This document shows, one piece after another, positions 1 through 7,952 of a stretch of DNA of 22,889 nucleotides. The stretch lies in the IMG/VR virus record IMGVR_UViG_3300009506_002205, positions 1-22,889 of that record. One strand, written 5' to 3'. Origin of the DNA: a virus. Position 1 is the stretch's first letter. Each line of letters starts with the position of its first letter. The position numbers and the translations under genes are program-made. The notes under the pieces were generated by a model that worked only from the letters and a program-made list of their open reading frames with translations, searched no databases and had not been told where the DNA came from.

Positions 1-13
1 TACACAACGCTGG

Positions 14-1735
14 TTACTTTGACGCTACCATGGTCTGGATTTTGGCATTGATCGCTTCTGTGATCGCCTCGGCCAGCAGTTCTTCGGCATCCACATCTTC
101 TGCGTCAACACCATCCGGTATCGTCAGTACAAGTTTGACTAGGTTTTCCCCTTCATCGGCACCGCCCGCGTCGTCGCCCTCGGCGGCGCCAGCAGCGGCT
201 TCGTCGGCGGCTTCATCTGCCGTGGCGACCACTGTTTGTTCTTCGTCCGTCCCGTCTTCGACCTCTTCTGTTTCTTCGTCCGTCGCCTCCGATTCGTCGG
301 CAGCTTCGGCTTTAATGGTTTCGATTTCTGCTTCTTCCTCTGTATCTACATCATCGGACACGTCGGGTTCGGTCGTATCCGCATCTTCCGTCTCGCCACC
401 TTCCGCTTCCAGTTCTTCATCGGCTTCACGGATCGCCAGTAGCGACTCCAACTCGGCACGCAAAACAGAGCCGGGAAGCGTCAATCGCTGTTGGTTGGGA
501 TCGTAGACCCACTCGTTGGCTTCAATCTCGTACTCGATTTGCCCGTCATCGCCCCGAACTGCGATTCGGAACGTGGGTGTAGTATCGAATCGGAATGCGT
601 TATTCGTCGTGGTGCTATCGCTGGTGGTATAATCGTTGCCCATGATCGTTATGATATTTGACCCGGAACTGGTCGTGTAGCGTAGTACATCGCCCGCATG
701 CTCTTTCTTCAGCACGCCGACGACGGCCTTTATGCGGCATGTGTCGGCAGAGGCCGCCACGTCGTTTGGTAGAATGCAGATCGTGGCGAACGTCTGGCCG
801 TTGTCCATGCCGCCCTCCGCGAAGTCGCCCGGATTACGCTGGCGAAACCGCCAAGAACTGTCGGTTTCGTCAACGCCAGTCTTGAAATCGTGGTCGGACA
901 GCCATTTGCGGCAATCTTCCAAGCTGTCCCATTTGTTCTTCGGGAAAACCAGGGTCTGAACCGTCGTGGCACGAGTGGCCGCGCACCCTGGACAAGCGAT
1001 CCTGACATCATCATCGCCGGGCGGCTGAACCCATTCGACCTTGGCGGGTTCGATGTCGATTCCGCAGTAGTCACAGTGGTAGCCCACCTGTGCAATACGC
1101 TTCGCCGTCTCCCAAGCGCGAGTCAGCGGCGTTACATCGAGAATGCCTTTCTTGTGGGCGCTTCGCAGGGCCTTGTCCACGGTATTGGCATAAGGGTCGG
1201 CGGGGACGGGGACGGCGCTGGTCTCCAAGAGTTCCGCACGAGTGGCGACCCAGTAGACATCAATCCCCTGTTCACTGGCCATAGCACGTTCGTCTTCGTT
1301 GGGCTCGCGCCACTCATGCACGTCGAACCCAACCGACCATGCCCGCATGCCCCCCACTTCATAGAGCCTTCGCAGCCGGTGGGCCAACTGGTCCCAATGA
1401 TCATTGGTCAGGCCGTCCAACCACCTGACGTACTGGACAAGCGACCCATCGCTATGATCAACTACGGTCTGTACGGCATTGCCAACGGGCGGATGGCTAT
1501 AGTCGTGGGCGAACATGATGACGGGGTTGCTGTCGTAGCGGCTTAGGTCGTTTTCCCAAGCACCCGCTTCGATGATTCCGCCGTCTCGCGCTATTTTGTT
1601 CGTCGAAGCCCTGATCTTCAGATCATAGGGCTTCCCGTTCGGCGCGATTTTCGCACCCTCGTTGTTGCGATCCGCGTCGTGCTCAACACGACAGAAGACC
1701 GCCGCACGTACTTTGTTATGACGAGGCCCCGGCAT
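14..1735 (-). CDS. HK97-family prohead protease with zinc-knuckle insert and acidic scaffold-like tail
   Basis: This is a capsid maturation serine protease that would cleave scaffold and capsid N-termini inside the prohead. The N-terminal ~185 residues carry the S78-type layout: MFAHDYSHPP (likely catalytic His near residue 77), GGMRAWSVGFDV (likely catalytic Ser near 134) and the signature LLETSAVPVPADPYA (~169-183). Next come a four-Cys knuckle (CDYC near 221-224 and CPGC near 248-251) and a segment with DSLEDCRKWL and SSWRFRQRNP, a type I recall from phage protease fusions. From about residue 430 the chain is almost only Glu, Asp, Ala and Thr, then ends in a short ordered tail, as expected for a scaffold domain. 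At 573 aa it is far longer than a bare protease (~200 aa). ATG at 1735 is preferred over GTG at 1741 because AGGA lies 9 nt upstream. It follows the portal gene, and the capsid gene should lie beyond the left edge. Confidence 0.88.
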   Translation of the reverse strand: MPGPRHNKVRAAVFCRVEHDADRNNEGAKIAPNGKPYDLKIRASTNKIARDGGIIEAGAWENDLSRYDSNPVIMFAHDYSHPPVGNAVQTVVDHSDGSLVQYVRWLDGLTNDHWDQLAHRLRRLYEVGGMRAWSVGFDVHEWREPNEDERAMASEQGIDVYWVATRAELLETSAVPVPADPYANTVDKALRSAHKKGILDVTPLTRAWETAKRIAQVGYHCDYCGIDIEPAKVEWVQPPGDDDVRIACPGCAATRATTVQTLVFPKNKWDSLEDCRKWLSDHDFKTGVDETDSSWRFRQRNPGDFAEGGMDNGQTFATICILPNDVAASADTCRIKAVVGVLKKEHAGDVLRYTTSSGSNIITIMGNDYTTSDSTTTNNAFRFDTTPTFRIAVRGDDGQIEYEIEANEWVYDPNQQRLTLPGSVLRAELESLLAIREADEELEAEGGETEDADTTEPDVSDDVDTEEEAEIETIKAEAADESEATDEETEEVEDGTDEEQTVVATADEAADEAAAGAAEGDDAGGADEGENLVKLVLTIPDGVDAEDVDAEELLAEAITEAINAKIQTMVASK

Positions 1736-1845
1736 AAGCACTGGTCCTGTTGGGGCCGGGACGGAAAAAGGCCCGGCGTTTGCGACTGATCTCTCAGTTC
1801 ACAGCGCACGGGCCAACGGTGGGCCAACTCTGCTGCTTCTACTGT

Positions 1846-1868
1846 AAGCTAGGTTATTGTTCTAGCTT
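1846..1868. other. 7-bp inverted repeat in the portal-protease gap
   Basis: The 141-nt gap between portal and protease (1742-1882) contains AAGCTAG, a 9-nt loop, and CTAGCTT. No T-run follows on either strand, so it is a poor intrinsic terminator. It could be an operator, an RNA processing site or a translational control hairpin. Two GGGCCAAC-like repeats at about 1810-1826 and a GCCGGG/CCCGGC pair near 1757-1779 lie in the same gap. A TTGACG lies just upstream in the leftward direction, but no convincing -10 element is correctly spaced. Confidence 0.35.
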
Positions 1869-1882
1869 GCGTCAATATTACA

Positions 1883-4159
1883 TCATGTCGCCTTGGGTGC
1901 CATACGTGGCACAACAGCACAGCGACAATTACAAATCTCCTCGGCAGCGCCAGTGTAAGGATCACCCGGATACCGCAACTGCGCGTTCCCAACACGAAAC
2001 GTCTCGGCAGCACGGACAACCTGACCATCGGCGGCCTGATGACTTTCCCTGACGCGCCCGTCCCGAGCGGACAACCACTCCTTGTACGGCATGCCCGCTT
2101 CCGTGATCAACGCCTGCGCACCTGCGTTCAACGCACCATTAGCTTCTGTACGGGCGATGGACTCGGCGCGGGCAGCCGACATCTCTATGTCCGTCGCACC
2201 CAGTATGCGGGCTTTGAGACCATCAACGGCCTCGCCGGACATCATCCAGTCACTGACCGCTCGACGTATGGCGTCTCGCGTGACACTGTTGATGTGGCGG
2301 ATACGAATAGGCTTGGTCTCAAGGTACCAAGCAATCTCCTCGTTCAGTGCCGTTACCTTTTCCGGCACACCGTACATGTCGGCCAGCGTCTGCGCTTCAG
2401 CCACCGATAGCTGGCGACTAATTGCCAGTAATCCGGCCACCAAGCGATCATCGGCAGCTTCACCCAGTGCCGCTGCCAGTATTTTCTCGGCCATACCCTC
2501 ATGCTGGCGGGCCGGTACAACATCATCGACCGCCGCCAGCAAGTCCTTACGCTGGCGGCGCCATTCTTTCGTCAGGAACTCTTGGTACATGGTCTCGCCG
2601 CGCATGCTCCGAGCGACGAACCGTGCCCACCATATACCACGATAGACTTCGCTGGCGAACAGATTATCATCGGGCCTTCGGTGACCCAATAGCAGGCCGC
2701 GTGGCGGCTCATCGCCAGTCGGCTCATCTATTACCGGTTGCTCGCTACCGGCCACACCGACAGTCGAGCCCGGTGGCTGGGGTACAGTTTGTGGTGCACC
2801 CAGCGCCACATCCAGTACATCCGTAGAAGCACCGACCGGCACCAAGATGTCCTGCATCTGAATCTTGATTCGGTCGCCCAGTTCCTCTGGGAAGGGCTCA
2901 AGATCGGCGTCATCGCGGGCCTCGTTCAGTGTACGGATGCCACCCTTGAACTCCTCAAGCCGCTTCTCTAGCTGGAATTGTCTGTCTTCTGGCACTGGGT
3001 CAGGGAACCCCAAATCGTACCATGAAGTGTTCTCATCCCACGATGACAACACTTCCGCTTGTATGGTTTCAACAATACGAAGCATTTCAGGACGAATGGT
3101 TTCTCGGTTGAATGTCGCATCCGCCGCTTCGCTGTTGGACCGGTTTACGTCAGCGACCAGCCCAAGCTTGGCCTTGGGAACACCGTAAATGGCGACCAGT
3201 TGGTCAAGGTTCCACTCAGCAAGGCCAAGGAACTGTATGTCGGTGTTGGTCAACTGAAGGGCTTTGGGGGTCAACCCGCTACCCAATATTGCGGGCAGGT
3301 GGGAACGTGAAGCGCCGCTGAATTCGGCACGCCACTCTTGCAGAATGAGTTTGGCTTGTTCCGGTGCTATGGGCTGGTCGGTGACGAGTACGTAATCGGG
3401 ACGTGCGCTATTTTCAAAAAAGTTGCGGTGGTACTGGTTCATAAAGGACTGCGTGTCGTGGGCATACGCAGCCGACTTCAACATCGACCAACCAAAGATG
3501 TCATCGATGGGGGCAGGCATCTTGAAGTGCACAACATCTTCTCTGTTGAGCGATTCGACAGACCCATCCGCCTTGACGAACGCCCAGCCTTGTAGATAGC
3601 CGTCCTTATTGGTAACGGCATACATCGAATCGGGACGCAACACCCAAAACTCGGCTGGGTCGCCCGCGTTATCCCTGACGATCAACCAGAAGGCGTTCCC
3701 AGTCAGGCACAGGTGTATTTCCGTCCGTTCCTTCAATATGAAACCCGTCTTCTCGTGCATCGGGTTGGGCCGGTAGATAATGTCCAAGAAGGGGTGGGTT
3801 TCGATCTCCTCAATTTCCAAGTGGCCGCGTTCATAATTCGCCAAGTTAGCCCTGTTCAAGCCAATGACCTGACGTTCCAAACGACGACGTGCCCGTGTGC
3901 GCTCCGGCGTGACCCTACCGGCGATAGCCCGCCCGTTGCCATTCACCTCCGTCACCTTAAATAACTGGAAATCCAGTTCCGCTATTCGCTTGGCACGGGT
4001 ATGGATCGCGGCATACGTGAAATGCTCGTATGCCCTCAACTGATCGGTTAGGTTGGATTCGCGGCTATATCCGTATGGGCTGGGAATGCTTCCGCCGAAG
4101 ACAGATGGTATTTTAGGCGCCTGCCGAGCGGCCAGAAGCCGAAGCAATTTTGTGATCAT
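1883..4159 (-). CDS. Portal protein fused to Mu F-like (SPP1 gp7-type) minor head protein
   Basis: The portal is the dodecameric ring at the capsid vertex through which DNA is packaged. The first ~465 residues read as an HK97-type portal: early YEHFTYAAIHTRAKRIAEL, then ETHPFLDIIYRPNP, GNAFWLIVRD, DVVHFKMPAP, IFGWSMLKSA and IYGVPKAKLG. After a Pro-rich linker the C-terminal ~150 residues match the Phage_Mu_F fold: ARAESIARTEANGALNAGA, GMPYKEWLSARDGRVRESH and a terminal ICNCRCAVVPRM. At 758 aa it is about the sum of two separate proteins in most phages. Start chosen: ATG at 4159, preceded by GGTGGA; the frame extends to a TTG at 4201, which is less likely. MuF domains are injected or minor capsid proteins needed for head morphogenesis; here that role is family knowledge only. 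Confidence 0.92.
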   Translation of the reverse strand: MITKLLRLLAARQAPKIPSVFGGSIPSPYGYSRESNLTDQLRAYEHFTYAAIHTRAKRIAELDFQLFKVTEVNGNGRAIAGRVTPERTRARRRLERQVIGLNRANLANYERGHLEIEEIETHPFLDIIYRPNPMHEKTGFILKERTEIHLCLTGNAFWLIVRDNAGDPAEFWVLRPDSMYAVTNKDGYLQGWAFVKADGSVESLNREDVVHFKMPAPIDDIFGWSMLKSAAYAHDTQSFMNQYHRNFFENSARPDYVLVTDQPIAPEQAKLILQEWRAEFSGASRSHLPAILGSGLTPKALQLTNTDIQFLGLAEWNLDQLVAIYGVPKAKLGLVADVNRSNSEAADATFNRETIRPEMLRIVETIQAEVLSSWDENTSWYDLGFPDPVPEDRQFQLEKRLEEFKGGIRTLNEARDDADLEPFPEELGDRIKIQMQDILVPVGASTDVLDVALGAPQTVPQPPGSTVGVAGSEQPVIDEPTGDEPPRGLLLGHRRPDDNLFASEVYRGIWWARFVARSMRGETMYQEFLTKEWRRQRKDLLAAVDDVVPARQHEGMAEKILAAALGEAADDRLVAGLLAISRQLSVAEAQTLADMYGVPEKVTALNEEIAWYLETKPIRIRHINSVTRDAIRRAVSDWMMSGEAVDGLKARILGATDIEMSAARAESIARTEANGALNAGAQALITEAGMPYKEWLSARDGRVRESHQAADGQVVRAAETFRVGNAQLRYPGDPYTGAAEEICNCRCAVVPRMAPKAT

Positions 4160-4173
4160 GTATTCCACCCACT

Positions 4174-4190
4174 GGGCGCACGACGCGCCC
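4174..4190. other. GC-rich hairpin just upstream of the portal start
   Basis: A perfect 6-bp inverted repeat (GGGCGC / GCGCCC, 5-nt loop) sits in the 96-nt gap 4160-4255 between the methyltransferase stop and the portal ATG, about 14 nt before the start and just upstream of its GGTGGA. It has no T-run. It could moderate portal translation or separate the two transcripts. A loose TTGGCA-like element lies further upstream in the gap, without a convincing -10. Confidence 0.35.
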
Positions 4191-4255
4191 CTCCACCACA
4201 ACCCCTATACGTAATCTATGTCCGACTACCGCTACCTGCCAAATACCCAAACACC

Positions 4256-4858
4256 CTACCGGCGGCGAAGCCAGTATTCAAACCCCTTGGTCTTGGGCTT
4301 TCGGCGCTCGGCAAAAGATTCGATGACGTGCGTTTCCGTCAAAACTGAGGTCCACCACGATTGCGGCTTGACCGTCACGTGCACGTGTAGTCCGCCGACA
4401 TTGCGATCAAAGGCGGCGATTTCGGCATACGTATACTTGGCTACGCGAGCGAACTCGCGCATCGTATCGCGGATCAGTATTTCGGGCACGTGTTCCAGTA
4501 CATCGCAAGTAAAGATGACATCGAAACTATCATCTTCATACGGTAGGTCCCACGCGGGTGCCGCCTTGAAATACGGCATAACGGTGGGGCGTAGGTCTTC
4601 GTTGATACAGTCGGCAGCGATGTCGCACGCCTCGACGGCAAAGCCTTGGCCGAGAAGGTGGGCTACCGTGCGACCGCTGCCGCAGCCAACATCGAGTATG
4701 CTCTGACAACCACGCTCGCGGGCATCGGCCATAAAAACGTCAATGCCCCGCATGCCGGGGCTGATTCGTCGCTCCTGTGGCAAAAGCCAATACTTGTTGT
4801 ATTTCTCGCGCTCGCTCCGCTTCAGGTCTTCAAGTTCCCTCTCCACCGTCATCCTCAT
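4256..4858 (-). CDS. SAM-dependent class I methyltransferase (third in the window)
   Basis: Motif I is clear, SILDVGCGSGRTVAHLLGQG, followed by an acidic residue at the end of strand 2 (EACDIA) and the post-motif FDVIFTCDVLEHVPE, which is typical of Methyltransf_11/25-type small-molecule or glycan methyltransferases. The N-terminus is a charged helix (ERELEDLKRSEREKYN), then YWLLPQERR. The C-terminal third has LHVHVTVKPQSWW, as seen in some sugar-operon methyltransferases. The start is uncertain: ATG at 4858 or 4852, or GTG at 4846 with AGGA 5 nt upstream. All overlap the end of the Mre11-like gene by under 30 nt, whereas the longest frame (to 4957) would overlap by 128 nt. The substrate cannot be read. 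Nearby glycosyltransferase and FkbM genes suggest a glycan rather than DNA; no target-recognition domain or DPPY motif is present. Confidence 0.8.
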   Translation of the reverse strand: MRMTVERELEDLKRSEREKYNKYWLLPQERRISPGMRGIDVFMADARERGCQSILDVGCGSGRTVAHLLGQGFAVEACDIAADCINEDLRPTVMPYFKAAPAWDLPYEDDSFDVIFTCDVLEHVPEILIRDTMREFARVAKYTYAEIAAFDRNVGGLHVHVTVKPQSWWTSVLTETHVIESFAERRKPKTKGFEYWLRRR

Positions 4859-5984
4859 CCGTTTTTGCCTCGTTGAGATAGCGTTGGCCAAGTCGTGCCA
4901 ATGCCTCGCGGTCCAGTTGCTTATCCTCGGGTCGAAATCCTTGGAGAATAAAATCATTCAATATCTCATTTAGACCTTGGCGCGGTAACGATCCGCCAGA
5001 TGATCCCTTAGTGGTATATTGCGGCTGTCGCATATCCAGATGCAAGTGCACGAACTGTTTGCGGTAGTGAGCTATCCGCTTCTGATCCAACTCGCGGCGC
5101 ACCTGCTTGGGTACGTTCAACAAAACCAAGCGAGCGATACTGTGCACCTGTTTTCCGGTCAGTGCCCCTGCAATGATTTCATCAACTTCGTAAGGCGTCC
5201 TCCCAGTACAGTCCATCGGGCCGAGGTCGTAGACGGGTCGTGGGCTTTGTAGGGCGACGAAATAGTGCGTACTGGGATACTGGGTATCGAAGATTACCAG
5301 CCCTTTATCCTCCTTCGCTTCCGCCCAGATGTTGCTGCTCGTACGCTCGATGGCACCGGGATAGACTACGTGCGGCTTCAAAGATGTATACGTATGGTAG
5401 TCACCCAAGGCTACGTAGTCCCAGTCGCTCGGGTCGATCTCCTCGGCCCGAATCGTCTGCGCTCCATGTCGGACCTGTGGCTTATATTGGGTGGATGCGG
5501 CATGAATCAGCAGAATGTTGTATTTGGCCGATTTGTCCGGCTTTAGTTCGGGCCGCATCAGGACAGCATTGTGGCTCACGGCCAGTACGTGCCAATCGTC
5601 ACCGTAGATACTGCGCGGCTCATTGTAGGCCACCTTGACCGATGCCCCGCCGTCGATCTGATTGAACAACTCCAAGATGTTGCCCGTATCCTTGCTGCGC
5701 GGCGATTCGTGGTTGCCCGCCACCATGATGATCGGGGCCTTCGTCTCCTCGTGCAGCCGCTTGAACATGCGGAATGCGTACGTCACGGTCGCGTTGGGTG
5801 GCCGGACGGTATGGAAGATGTCACCCGCAACTACCGTCAGGTCAGGCTTGGCATCGATCACCACTTGAATGGCTTCCTTGAACGCCCTGGCTACATCGGC
5901 CTCGCGCAGGTTAACACCGGACCCCACGGTCTTGTGGTAGGCCCGGTAACCCAAATGCAGGTCAGCTAGGTGCGCTACCTTCAT
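4830..5984 (-). CDS. Mre11/SbcD-like metallophosphoesterase nuclease
   Basis: Calcineurin-like nuclease core in order: DLHLG (D8, H10), VVAGDIFH (D55), VAGNHES (N91, H92), LLIHAA (H161) and VALGDYHTY (H197). These are the five phosphoesterase motifs of the Mre11/SbcD family, which process DNA ends with a Rad50/SbcC ATPase. The last motif normally reads GHxH; here the first His is Asp (D195), so metal binding or activity may differ. The C-terminal ~100 residues (YRKQFVHLHLD, LNDFILQGFRP) resemble the Mre11 capping/Rad50-binding region and end in a Glu/Asp-rich tail. Length 384 aa is normal for SbcD. ATG at 5984 was chosen because the family begins MKxxHxxDxHLG; the frame extends upstream without similarity. 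No Rad50/SbcC gene is present in the window. Confidence 0.88.
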   Translation of the reverse strand: MKVAHLADLHLGYRAYHKTVGSGVNLREADVARAFKEAIQVVIDAKPDLTVVAGDIFHTVRPPNATVTYAFRMFKRLHEETKAPIIMVAGNHESPRSKDTGNILELFNQIDGGASVKVAYNEPRSIYGDDWHVLAVSHNAVLMRPELKPDKSAKYNILLIHAASTQYKPQVRHGAQTIRAEEIDPSDWDYVALGDYHTYTSLKPHVVYPGAIERTSSNIWAEAKEDKGLVIFDTQYPSTHYFVALQSPRPVYDLGPMDCTGRTPYEVDEIIAGALTGKQVHSIARLVLLNVPKQVRRELDQKRIAHYRKQFVHLHLDMRQPQYTTKGSSGGSLPRQGLNEILNDFILQGFRPEDKQLDREALARLGQRYLNEAKTDEDDGGEGT

Positions 5985-6435
5985 CGATGAAGCCAATCCG
6001 GCGTAGGTTGATGATCGTGGGTGGTCGTGGATGAACAACCGGCGCGGGCCTCGACAGGCCGCGCATCCACTTGGTAAGACATTCGGTGAGACAGCGGCTG
6101 TGACGTTCTCGGGCAAAAACCACTGTGAAACCGCGACACGGGTCCCAGTCTACCGTTAGCTCGCCCTTCGTGAGCCACAGGCCGTTTTGGTGCTGCGTGA
6201 CATGAATGGGGTCGTCCACATCGTACCGTATAAACCATGGGGCCGTCTTTATGAGTACCTGCCACCGCCACCAGAAAAAAGCCTGTAGCTCCCCAACCAT
6301 GTAGCCTAACCACCAACCATGCTTAGTCGCCATTGCCGTGGTCTGTCTGTCTGCGGCGAGGCCAACACCGTCGCGGACCACACGACCGGCAACAACAGGA
6401 AAGACTATTGAATCAGTTTTAGCTACCGAGCACAT
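5962..6435 (-). CDS. Hypothetical protein, Trp-rich middle
   Basis: Not recognised. The 157-aa frame starts with ATG at 6435, overlapping the upstream stop by 17 nt, and its end overlaps the Mre11-like start by 23 nt. That spacing fits the rest of this operon. An internal ATG at 6333 (MATKHGWWLGYMV) would give 123 aa but leave an 85-nt gap with no visible Shine-Dalgarno site. The middle is aromatic (LQAFFWWRWQVL) and may be amphipathic or membrane-associated. The C-terminal half has WDPCRGFTVVFARERHSRC and a basic, Pro-rich end. Confidence 0.5.
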   Translation of the reverse strand: MCSVAKTDSIVFPVVAGRVVRDGVGLAADRQTTAMATKHGWWLGYMVGELQAFFWWRWQVLIKTAPWFIRYDVDDPIHVTQHQNGLWLTKGELTVDWDPCRGFTVVFARERHSRCLTECLTKWMRGLSRPAPVVHPRPPTIINLRRIGFIDEGSAPS

Positions 6436-6706
6436 CTGCGATTTGCTTCAGTGTCGCACCGGCAGAGTTGTTGGCCATCTGCGCAAACTGGGATGTCTTA
6501 TCACGCAGCACCCGCCGACATTGCGACAGAGCACTACGCGCAGAAATGAGTACATCAACTACCCGTTCCGTGCGATCTACGCACGATTCCAGCACCCCTA
6601 CGGCTTCGCCAATGTCCGCCCATTCGGCGCTGGTCTTGGCGCCCTTGGTCTCGGCCAGCGTTCGCAGCACGCCAATCGCCCATCGGGCATCTCTGCCCAT
6701 TGTCAT
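6419..6706 (-). CDS. Small helical hypothetical protein
   Basis: Not recognised. 95 aa, predicted almost wholly helical: ARWAIGVLRTLAETKG, DIGEAVGVLESCVDRTERV, ISARSALSQCRRVLRD, then FAQMANNSAGATLKQIADV. No catalytic or metal motif is seen. Its ATG overlaps the stop of the methyltransferase upstream by 4 nt (ATGA), so it is translationally coupled to it. Confidence 0.65.
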   Translation of the reverse strand: MTMGRDARWAIGVLRTLAETKGAKTSAEWADIGEAVGVLESCVDRTERVVDVLISARSALSQCRRVLRDKTSQFAQMANNSAGATLKQIADVLGS

Positions 6707-7308
6707 ATCCCCCTGTTGAATTGCAGGAAACTCATGTCGGTGTTCCGCCGACCCTTGTACTTTAGATAGTGCTTGTATGGAACGCGAGTGTGTTTGGACA
6801 GGACGAACCCGTGATGGCGAAATAGCTCAACGTACTCATCCAGTTCTCGGTTGTAGACCGGCGGCATGCCGCTTTTGCGCCGCCACTCTCTGCCCAATAT
6901 TTCGCTCACCAATACCCTGTCCCACGCCGCCCGACAAGCCCGCCCAACGAACTCATTGATCAGGTCATCTGGGATGTGCAACAGGACCGTATGCAACAGC
7001 ACAGCGAAATGCATCGGGTAGTAATCGAGATAGTGAACCAACCGGAATGTATAACCTGGGTGTTTGTCGCGTGCCATTTGGATGCAGGTGGGATTGATGT
7101 CCACGCCCGTATAACGGTGCTTGCAAAATGCACCGCTCAATCGACCATCCCCACAGCCAATCTCCAAAACCGTGTTACAGTCGGCCAGCTTACGCCGCAG
7201 CAAACCCAAAAGATCAAACCCGCCAGGAAATTCGTCGCCACCACCGTGCTGCTTGGGCCGTAGAAAATTATGGCCCCGCGTTCGCCAAAATTGCTCGTCC
7301 GGGTTCAT
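6703..7308 (-). CDS. SAM-dependent class I methyltransferase
   Basis: 201 aa. Motif I is VLEIGCGDGRLSGAFC (~47-62), followed by YTGVDINPTCIQMARDKHP, in which the Asp of GVDI should bind the SAM ribose, and then a post-motif region with TVLLHIPDDLINEFV. The C-terminal part (ELDEYVELFRHHGFVL) resembles small-molecule or glycan methyltransferases. It shares ATGA overlaps with both neighbours (FkbM gene upstream, 95-aa gene downstream), so it is made with them. Acceptor unknown; a sugar or peptide is more likely than DNA because no nucleic-acid-specific motif is visible. Confidence 0.82.
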   Translation of the reverse strand: MNPDEQFWRTRGHNFLRPKQHGGGDEFPGGFDLLGLLRRKLADCNTVLEIGCGDGRLSGAFCKHRYTGVDINPTCIQMARDKHPGYTFRLVHYLDYYPMHFAVLLHTVLLHIPDDLINEFVGRACRAAWDRVLVSEILGREWRRKSGMPPVYNRELDEYVELFRHHGFVLSKHTRVPYKHYLKYKGRRNTDMSFLQFNRGI

Positions 7309-7952
7309 TTCAGGCGGATGGTGCGATCCACGGGGGCCAGTACGACATCACGGCGACCACGCTCTACCACATGGTAGTCCAAGTCCTTCAGCGCGGCCTC
7401 TGACCAACGCGATGGATACCCGTAGGGTACAGACAGCCCCTTGTCCTCTACCATGATTACGGGGCGGAAACGCGCAATCGTATCCCGTGCGCCCCGTAAT
7501 GCCACGGGTTCGTATCCCTCAATGTCCAGTTGAATCAAATCACAACGTGACAGTCCCAAGTCATCAATCCGCAGTACGGGGTACAGCCCGTCGTTGTCCA
7601 CGTCCACGGCTACGGCACCCATGTTCCGGCGGCCATGCACGTATTTCAAACCCACCGGGTGGCTCCGATCACCGACTGCCGCCTGTAGCTTGATGATATT
7701 GGGCTCGGGACAGTTGTTGACCAAACAGTGAAAGTTGTCGGGGTCCGGCTCGAATGTGTAGACGACCCGGAAGTGTTCCGCAAATTTCTTGGGCCATACA
7801 CCCGTGTTCCCGCCCGCCTGTACGGCGGTCTCCATGTGACGGCAATGTTTGAGCGCCAATGGAATCTCGTCCGACCAACTGAAAATGACCGCCGCACAGT
7901 CCACATCTTCAGCGGGCCACAGAAAGCCCTTCACATCTTTGTATTCAGACAT
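7305..7952 (-). CDS. FkbM-family methyltransferase
   Basis: 215 aa with the family's order of motifs: AVQAGGNTGVWPKKFAEHF (SAM loop, family form VGANxG), YTFEPDPDNFHCLVNN, KLQAAVGDRS, then DLIQLDIEGYEPVALRGA, which is the diagnostic FkbM block, and RFRPVIMVEDKG. FkbM enzymes O-methylate sugars or polyketides in many bacteria and large phages. Its start overlaps the glycosyltransferase stop by 8 nt, and its stop forms an ATGA junction with the next methyltransferase. The three genes therefore look like one glycan-building set. Confidence 0.9.
   Translation of the reverse strand: MSEYKDVKGFLWPAEDVDCAAVIFSWSDEIPLALKHCRHMETAVQAGGNTGVWPKKFAEHFRVVYTFEPDPDNFHCLVNNCPEPNIIKLQAAVGDRSHPVGLKYVHGRRNMGAVAVDVDNDGLYPVLRIDDLGLSRCDLIQLDIEGYEPVALRGARDTIARFRPVIMVEDKGLSVPYGYPSRWSEAALKDLDYHVVERGRRDVVLAPVDRTIRLK

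Noticed and set aside
30-506. Ser/Ala-rich 158-codon plus-strand frame
   Set aside because: It is the antisense of the protease's Glu/Asp/Ala tail; the bias arises from that low-complexity codon run.
890-1546. 218-codon open frame on the plus strand
   Set aside because: It lies wholly inside the prohead protease gene, antisense to the protease and signature motifs, and its product looks like no family.
2422-2826. Plus-strand frame within the portal region
   Set aside because: Antisense to the continuous portal/MuF frame; Pro/His/Arg-rich with no recognisable domain.
6333-6435. Proteasome/HslV-like N-terminal phrase (DGVGLAADRQTT)
   Set aside because: Only about a dozen residues resemble a proteasome beta start. 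There is no N-terminal Thr after processing, no further proteasome motif and the total length is too short, so chance is more likely.
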